Notes under the pieces: model-generated
What the model saw: the letters and a program-made list of their open reading frames with translations, nothing else
Database searches by the model: none
Told to the model about the DNA's origin: nothing
In this document: positions 11,201 to 20,200 of the stretch, one piece after another
How the letters are laid out: the number at the start of each line of letters is the position of its first letter
Numbering within the stretch: position 1 is the first letter of the stretch
DNA from: Candidatus Omnitrophota bacterium
Lineage (GTDB): Bacteria > Omnitrophota > Omnitrophia > Omnitrophales > Aquincolibacteriaceae
NCBI GenBank assembly: GCA_016196565.1
Contig: JACPXK010000026.1
Coordinates: 1 to 55,307, forward strand
DNA: 55,307 bases
Reading direction: 5' to 3'
Program-made: the position numbers and the translations under genes

Positions 11201-14200
11201 CAAGAAGGGACTCATAAGGCACTGCGGCATCGCCGGGCACAATCATTCTCCACTTCCGGCCGTTAATGAGCAGCTTGGAAAGCAAAAGCGGAGAATGGTC
11301 ATCCATCATCCAAGACGGTGTTCCGTCTTGCGGAGCTCCTTCGGCAGGCGGATTGGGATCTAAGGAATTCTTCAGTTTAGCTTTACCATAACCGGGCACA
11401 TCGATTCTTTGGAGAAATCCTTCAACGGCATAAGGGTTTACAACGGGACGAATGTTTGCGGCTTCCCGCTTCTTATCCCAAATCTCTTCCACATTGCCCC
11501 TCACCCTGCTCAAACTAGTCCAAACCCGCGCTTCGGAGCGAGACGCTGAAAGATCCCACACATGCACAATGCCTTTGGAATCTCCCACATAAACTGTTTT
11601 ATCGGGTCCTATAGCGATTGCCGTTGGAGGATGCAAGGTTGGAAGGATGTGAGTTATGGTGCCCGAATCAAAATTCCAGATACCTACATTGTTATTCCCG
11701 GGCGTAAATCTCTCGCCTATAATACTTTCCTCATCCGGAGTAAAAAATATGCGCCCCATAGCACTGGATGTTTGAATGGTCTGCAGAAGTTCCCCTGAAG
11801 GACGTGCCCAAATTTTAATGAGGCGGTTCTTCCCTGCCGCAGCAATCCGTTCTCCGTCCTCAGAAATGGCAACGAAAGTATCCCGGAATATCTCGCCGGA
11901 ATTATCGTGCCGAAGCGTTGTTAAAAGTTTCCCGGAGTCATAATCCCAAATATGCACGAATCCATTGATACTTCCCGTCACAATGATTTTTCCATCCTTG
12001 GAAATAACCATGGATGTGACCGTTCCAAATTCATCGGAGGGATCATCGAGCTTTCTTATGAGCCTGCCTGACGCTCTATTCAAAATCTGCACATTCAATT
12101 TTCCAGTAATTCTTTGTTCATTACTGACAACGAGTTCTTTTCCATCCCCAGAGAACAATAGGGTGCCTATTTCGATAAAATCAGCCAACGGACCGATGGT
12201 TCTTAATAATTCTCCCGATTTCGGGTCCCAAAAATTAACCTTATCAACATGGCCAGTAACGACTTCCTCTCCATCTGGAGAGAAGCCGATATTTTTCACG
12301 CCGCCTCCATAACCGTCGGAACCTTCTTTAATCTTTACTAAATTGTTACCCGAAGGAATATCCCGAACGCCCGATATGCCGTAGCTTCCCGTGGCTATTT
12401 TTTTTCCGTCCCTAGATATGGCAATAGCCGATACTGCTCTTTCATGTACCGTCAAAGATCCTGTCTCTTCGAGAAGTGGGGCTCTTTCTTCGGGCTCTTC
12501 CTCCACAGGTACAGGACGTTTTTTAATTGCGGGAGCGACTTGCGCCTCTTTGGGAATTGCTGGTTTTTCTATCTCTCTTTGTCCTGGCCACGTCCACACA
12601 TACGCTAATATTCCTCCAATCACAAGGCCACCCAAAATCATTGTGGGAAACCAATTTCTTCCCCGCGCTTCGGAGCGGGACGAAGCTGCGGAATTTTCGA
12701 ATTTTCTCTTAATATTTTGCCAGTGCTTCACGCCCTTCACATGTTTTTGAGTCTGATAGATCAGAACGCCGGTTACAACAGATCCTAAGGCACCTGCTAC
12801 ATACCCTTCCCAGCCATCCATATCAAAAAACTCTGCTACGGTTAAAGCCAATGACACTAACGACATTACCCCCCAGAAAATAGTTTTACGCCGGCTGAGA
12901 TCAATTTCGTCATTAATATATGAGGGCGCCACAAGTTTAACCAAATCAACCGGCGATGACGATTGCTCATCAGTCCGCGCTTCGGAGCGGGAATTGGTTA
13001 TTTCTCCCACTACTTCCAACAATTCTATCTTTGCCGCCGCAAATCGATTTCTTATTTGCTGAAGCCAATCGCGATGCTCTGTCATGAGCCGATTTAATTC
13101 CGGAGCATTTTCAGCTTTTGATACATATTTCTGCAATTCATGGACAATGCCTGAACTTCCCGCTTCCTTTATATGCTCATCCACATAGCGATTTAAATCC
13201 GAAGGAATTTGGAAAGAACCGGCTTTTTGGCTGAGCAATTCATCGAAAAACTGAATTGCGAGATCCAAGCCCAGCTCGATATCGATAGGTGCGTTTCGCA
13301 AAGCTTGAATCAGGCCTTCAGATCCTCCTCCCCTTTCTAAAATATGTGCGGCAACAGCGGAGAGGACGCCCAATTCATTGATAATTCCAGCTTTCAAATC
13401 TCCCGCAAAAGAAGTTTGATCGATTCCGGTATCCGGCAATATTTGATCAGGATAGAGTCCCTCGACAATACTCCGAAATCTTCCTGCATTATCTTTTGTT
13501 ATGTTCAGTTTGTTCCGCGCTTCGGAGCGGAGTTCTTGCAATGGAGATTCGCCTAAATTTTTATTGCGATCACTATCCAGAATCCTTTTAAATTCATTAA
13601 ACCCACTTTCCCTTGTCCTTACTTTGGAACGGGGCGAAACAACGTTTGGTTTCGATTTGTCCTTATCGGTTTTTCCCTGCGGTGGAGGCACTAAAGACGC
13701 CGCCCAACCAAACATTAATAGGACCGCGATCATTCCTCCATGTGCTACTGCGGTAAGCCATTCGACATCCTTAGATTTATATTTTTTCGAATTTTCAGTC
13801 CGCGCTTCGGAGCGGGCAGGAAATTTTGCGTCATAAGCGGTTAATAGCTTGTCAACGAAGGAAGAACTATTTTCTCCAGTCCTTCCAATATCTTGAAGTG
13901 CAAGGTTTCCAATTTCCGTTTTCCATTGTTCGATAACATAATCCACAATCCAATCAAATTGCTCGGCATTCAGGCGGGAGTAAAATCCGTGCCCTTTAAC
14001 TTTTCTAGACGACATTGTCTCTGCCAGTGTTCGCAATACCGGCGCGTAAGCGCCTAGTTCCCGATACAGTTTTTCCAAAGACGAAAGTTTTGAAATCCCT
14101 TCCGCCTTTAATTCGAACAATTCCGCCTCCCCGCTCAAATTAAATAAAATAACCTGGGGCCAGCCCACGCCGGTGAAATAGGACCCCTCTACGGAATCGT

Positions 14201-17200
14201 CCCAACGCGTCAGCGCGACAATATTTTTTAACTTTTGAAGTTTTGCGAGGCCCTCCGCGGAGCCATTGTTTTTGAAAAAATCACTTAGCGTAAGCCGTTC
14301 GAATTCTTCAGTCCACCGCTTGATGGGAACTCTGCCAATGCTATCCGGGGCCATTTCAAAAATTTCTTGCAGCGCTTTTAGTTTTTCCATTCCCTTTTCA
14401 TGGAAGAACCCTTTGATTGCCAAATTTTTTATGGCTTCAAATAGTCCGGCCTTACCGATCGAATCCTGTCCGCCTAGAGACAGAGCAGGATTATCGATTG
14501 TCTTTATGTTTTCAAAAATCTCCTTCAGTTCAGACGATTTTGCCGCAAGACGCGTATTAAAATAACCCCCATAAGCCATATGGCTTACCGCCATTAGCAT
14601 AGCCTCTTCCATTCCCCATCCATTACCTATCGCCATCGTACGAAGATCGTTTGCCAATGCCTGAATCGCATTGTTGGAGAGAATTTTCAAGGTGTGAACA
14701 AATTGAGGATTTTCAAGCGCGTCCGTTATTGCCCCGGAATCTATTCGGTTGCTCTCGATAGACTTTCTGCCTACCACTTTTCTGGCCAAACCGTTCACAG
14801 CATCCACCCCGATAGCCCTAAGCATTTCTGGCGCTATGCTTTTTGACCGCAAAGTCTCAGCAACGTTTTTTGAAAACTGCTTCGTCCGCGCTTCGGATCG
14901 AAGTTCTTCCAGCGGAGACCGTTCAAGTTGTCGATCGGGATTAATATCAATCAGCTTTTTTAATTTGTTAATCCCTTCGTCTTTCCTTGTTTTGGAGCGA
15001 GGTGAAGTAACGGCCGGTTTCGATTTGTCTCCATCTTCTTTTTCCCGCCTCGGCGTTGAAGCTATCATCCAACCAAACATCACTAAAACTCCTATAAACC
15101 CCAAATGCACCGCAGCGGACAGAATGTCATAATCATGAATTTGCGGACGGCGCTGATCATCTTTGGAGCTGTTGTCCGTCACTCGAACTTCAGATTGGGC
15201 TGAAGAGCGGCCATCTGCTTCGAAGCGGGGTTGAAAAGAGATAGGATGGGCTTGAATCCAAACTGACATTTCTTGAACTTCCCAGCCAGGAAATTTTTGC
15301 ATTCTTTTAAGAATGGCTTGTATCTCTTGGTCCTCTCCTAACCTTCCTTCAATTTGTTTTTTCCCTTTGTCGTCTGCCCGGAGCCACTCTGCGATAACTT
15401 GCACCTCTTCATCACTGCGTATCACTATCAAATCTTGAACTTGACGCATTTCCGGCGTCTCATACCATGTATTCTGAGAGGTTGAGGTTGGTGTAAAAAA
15501 AATAGCCATGGAGAAGACAAGAAGCCACGCACTAACCATAGTAACTGGGCCAAGGACTGCCGCTGTCTTATCGCTAAGTTTAATATCGTTCCTCAGCCAT
15601 CCTCTAAAAGAAGTCTGCTTTTCTGATTCTTCCGGCTTCCGTGCTTCGGAGCGGACCAAAAAGGGAATATGCAATCTTCCGGGGACATGCCAAAAAACAG
15701 GCGCTGAAAAATTTATTTCAACGGCAACTTGAGCGCTTCCCAAAACTTCTCGTAGCTGATCTTGGGAAAGATTAGCTTTATGGGGATATTTAAAAAGAAC
15801 AACTTTGTTTTCTTCACGAAGCGCTACCAAATAGCCCAGCTTCTCATGCTTTACGGGCAGGCCTTTAACACCTCCAGGAAAAACAACAAGGGCCTCAACT
15901 CCTTCAGAATTTCCAAATCCTTCGGGAATACTTTTAAGGCTTGAATCTTCTTTGATATTCCGGCGTAATTTTTCAACTTCACCGTCTTTTAAGATTATTT
16001 TATATACCGGTTTGTTTTGCACACGCCGGTTTTTAATTTTTGTGACCCGTGTCGCTCGAGTTAAAACAAGCCCCAAATATTTATGGCCACTTTCCAAGTG
16101 AAGATTTTTTGTTTGCCTCGCAGTTAAAATTTCAACTTTATGGGCGGACCTAATTTCATACATTCGTGCTTCGGAGCGGGTTTTGATTAAGGTGAGGACC
16201 GCCTTAATCAATTGACGGGCCCGTGCATTTTGCGGACCTTTCTTTCCAGCCAATGCTTGCGATCTCCGGTTCAGAGCCCGGCTGGCATTCAGTTTCATCA
16301 AAGTAGTCACAGCTTCCGCGCGCTTTTGTTTGTTCCTTGTCGTAATCAAAGTATCGATGGCCGCTTCGGCGTTTGCCCGATGAAGCGGCTGGGCTGACTT
16401 GTCATGCGAGGCAAATTGCTTACCTGTTTCTGTTAAGCGGTATAGGATGGCACCTTTACCGTGACCCGATCTAAGTTTCTCCGGCATTTCCTCTAAATAA
16501 CCAAATCCCACAGCGTCTCTGAATGGAGTGATTAATGTTCTGGCATCGACTCCTAAAAGATCGGCTAATGGCTGAGCCGTAAAGGGAGAGCCGAGCGTTT
16601 TGGAATGAAGAATAAACTGCATCACCGGCCGCAGACGCGCCAACCGGGCGTCCATGTTCTGACCGTTAGCTCCGAGAACATAAACATTTTTTATCGTCAT
16701 GGGGCGAGGAGGAAAAGAATTGCGCCGAATACCCGCATCGCGAAGATATCCTTTGCCAACCGCTTTGCGGATAAACTCTTCGGGCTGGCCATATCCCATA
16801 AATCGAAGCAATCCCGATGTCATCTCTTGAGGGTATATCTTCCCTTCCCTTTTATGTTTTACAATCATTGTAAAAATTTCTTCGATGGTAAGATCTTTCG
16901 GCTGCGAAGAGATAAAAGCTTTTAATTCTTCAGATTCTCTAACGAGCTCTTGGGCATGTTTAATAAAAAATTCATTTGCCAATAATTCTTCAGGGACCTT
17001 TTTGGCAGCACGTGTTTCCGAGCGGCGTTTACGGCTATCTTTTTTTCCTGCCGGCATTTCCGGCATTTTGGGTTGCAAGCCAGACGGCACTGCTGCTTGT
17101 CCATTTTCTTCTCCAACAGATTGTGTTACAGGTTCTCTATTGAAGTAGGAAGGAAAAATAAATGGCAGCGACATAAGTCCTATCACCAATCCGGAAATCA

Positions 17201-20200
17201 TCACCCATTGTGGGAAATCCATGGTCAAGCCCGGAGGATTTTCACCCCGTTCGCCATACAACCACTCCCAGCCTGAGTTATTCCGCGCTTCGGAACGCAA
17301 AATTTCCGTGAGTTTTGCAATGATTGTGTTTCTGTCAACATCTCCCATATCGCTTTGATAAGATTGAGGATCAAAACGCAATTTTCCAAGAAGTATGTCC
17401 ATTTCGGAACGATGTGTACGTGCAAGGTCTTCTAAAGCTTGCCGCGATTGATCTCTGCTCATGGCTTCAAAAATCTCCGCCCCAGATCCACTAGCAACAT
17501 AGGCCAATATACTTACAACTTCACTTTCATTAAATGTTTGAACTGCTGGTTGGGGATTTTCGGCCCTCAACGCCTGGAAAAGACCTTGTAAGTCACGACG
17601 TGAGTCGCGGCGAAAAGTGTCAGCATCGTCTCGCGCTTCGGAACGGCTAGCGAGAACATTGGCGATTGTCTCGCGCAAGCGTTTCACAGAATGAGGCAAT
17701 CTCAAATAAATCTCTATTTTTTTCTTATTCGGGCCTTCTACAGTGACAATCCAGCTCCAGCTTGTATTTCCTGAACCGGCGGCGGGATAAGACTTGCTAG
17801 AAGCCGGTATGCCGTTTCTAGTTAAAAATTGCGCCAATTTTTCGGGAGCGTCCGTGAGCGATGAAGGATTGTGCGTGTTCTGAAGTTCAAGCGTGATTGA
17901 GTCATTGCCAATCCGCACGTTCCATATATTGCCGGTCTTATCAACATGGACAGGATCGTCTTCAATATAAAGCCATACGGTCGGGGAATTAGGCGGCTGC
18001 ACAGGATCTTCGATTCTGGTGAGACGAAACCGCGGGTCTTTGACTTCAGGGTCAGCCGGATATTGCAACACAAAGTCCCGTATGGATTTGGTATCGGTTG
18101 TAATTGTTTCGGATATTCCTTGCCCCTTCCATCCATACCGAATGTTTTTGCCCTCATCATGGCGCAGCATATATTCAATCGTTTCTTCTAAATGCTCCGA
18201 ATCAATATCGCCGGCATAAACCCTCGTTTCGGAGCGGGGTTTAAACATCCTTTTTCCTTCTTCCGGCTTTTCGAGTTTTGAATTGGGAGATGCTATTTGC
18301 TCCTTTTTTTCTTTCGCCGATTGGGGCAAGTGAATGAATTGGGAAGGGAAAATAAACGGCAGAAATAGCGCCGTACTCATAACCCAAAAAACCAGGACCC
18401 CTTCCACAGGAGACATTCTTAGCGAGCGATGAAGCTCATGCAGTTCACCTATCAACCCGCGAGGAATTTTATTTCGCGTTTCAGAGCGGGAAACGTTTTC
18501 TAAGTACCCATTGATAAGATTATGAATCCAATCTGCAGGAGTTCTTTGTCTTTGGCGTCTTTGATGGTTTTCATTAATTCGAGTTAACAAGGTCTGGTAG
18601 TTTGTGGTAGCGAGTGTTTCTCTGACAGCATTAACCAGTCCAATTCCACTCAAACCGTTATACCGATGTTCCGTCACCAACCCCGTCACTAAATCAAGAA
18701 CAGATCCGGCAGAATCAGCCGCCCTCACTTCGGAGCGGGGCGTTCGGTGAGCTTGAAGCCAATCTCTCATCGTTTCCTTTTCCTTATCAGAAAGCCCTCG
18801 TATCAGTTCAAAAGCTTGCCGGGCTTCTTGCTGTGTCTCGGCTAATCCTTCTTCTATTTGCCTTTGTCCTTTGGCATCTGCCTGAATCCCGTCCTCAACA
18901 GTTTTTATTTCATCATCCGTCAATCCCGGTATCAAATCTTTAAGTTTTTGAACTCGTTCTGTCTGCAGTTCCCGTTCTACTTCTGCCAACCGCGGCCTAA
19001 GCTGCTGAACGATTAAGGCAAGCACTATAATAAGAACAAAACCGCCGAAAGCCGCAATCGACAATCCCTTTGTCAGCGCATCATGATCCTTGGGCAATCG
19101 TTTATACAATTCGTAGGATATGTCCTCAAAAATAAAACCGGGGCTGCCCGACGGCATCGCAAAATCCGGGGTTTCGCTATGATGATCAATCATTCCCAAA
19201 ACTCGATCAAATGCCTCGTCTGTTTCGGAGGAAGTTTTGTTGTAAACCAATATTTTCTCACCGGCAGGAATCCATCTTTCCCCAATTTGCGTAAAGAAAC
19301 TGACCGTTATTTTATTCGCATTCATCACAACATTCATTTTAAGCAGGAGCGGAGTCGATTCTGGAGAATGCGCTTGCGCGGCCTCACTTGGCGTTTCGAA
19401 CCGGCCTATCATAGTAAACGCGGTGCTGACCTTATCCTCGGAGAAATGTTTATCGCTTATCCCCAAACGCGGCATTAGTTCCGCCAAAGTTTGCAAATTA
19501 AACTCGGGTATAAAATCGTCAATAATTCTCGGCCGCATACGCATTTCGGAACGGGTGGCGAAAGATTCGCCGGGAATTATGCCGGTATATTTTTCAGTAG
19601 GAAGTTCTACCGAAACAGGAGGCTTCATATCAAAACCAAAAGCACCCAAAGAACCCTTGGTGTGAACAAAATCAACCGGAAAGAATTTAGTTTCGGTCGG
19701 AGCAGGAATGGTTGAAGGCTGAAGGAGTTTTAAAATATTGCGGCCGGTGAGCTGGCCTTGATTGTCCAAGCCGCGGAGTTTTCCGATAAAACTGTCGATT
19801 TTAGAGAATTTTTCAGCCAGGATTTTTTCCCTCTCGTCCTTTCTCATTTCATCCATAAAAACGGTGTATTTGCCGACCGAAGTGGTTTTTTCTTGTTTGA
19901 CCAAATCGCGGATGATTTGATCGCGCCAGGATTTCAATAGAACGCCCGGCTCTTCCTTGCTTTGTTTTAGAAATTTGTCCCGGGTGGCACGCACGAAGGC
20001 CTTGTAAAAATTGATGCGGCCATTCTCCACTTCAAAATAATCTTTCCAGGAAACATTGCCCTGCATGTGTTCGCGGTAATGGGTTTCACCGGGAATGGAG
20101 GTGATCGAGGGCATCAAAAGCACATAAGAAATGTTTTTCTCTTTAAGCCTTTGCGTCAGGCCTTCGGTGTGAAAACCGCCCGCGACAAGAAGCGAGGCCT

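Larger units (their letters stand above)
2287..19554 (-). repeat. Dispersed RSE[AVTM]R motif, 24 exact copies plus variants
   Basis: In-frame copies start at residues 651, 923, 1006, 1090, 1287, 1403, 1494, 1776, 1951, 2202, 2564, 2659, 2839, 2943, 3322, 3738, 4220, 4622, 4812, 5076, 5488, 5770, 6113 and 6152. Variants are QSEVR 2103, RSKTR 2169, RSKVR 2625 and RAEVR 6402. The last residue is A in 14 copies, T in 6, V in 3 and M in 1 at the variable position. At DNA level CGCGCTTCGGAGCGG (plus strand) is identical at 12664, 12976, 13516 and 13801, and its first 14 bases recur at 10279 and 11527. Spacing is irregular (39 to 482 residues). I saw no copy in any other gene of the window. Confidence 0.95.
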
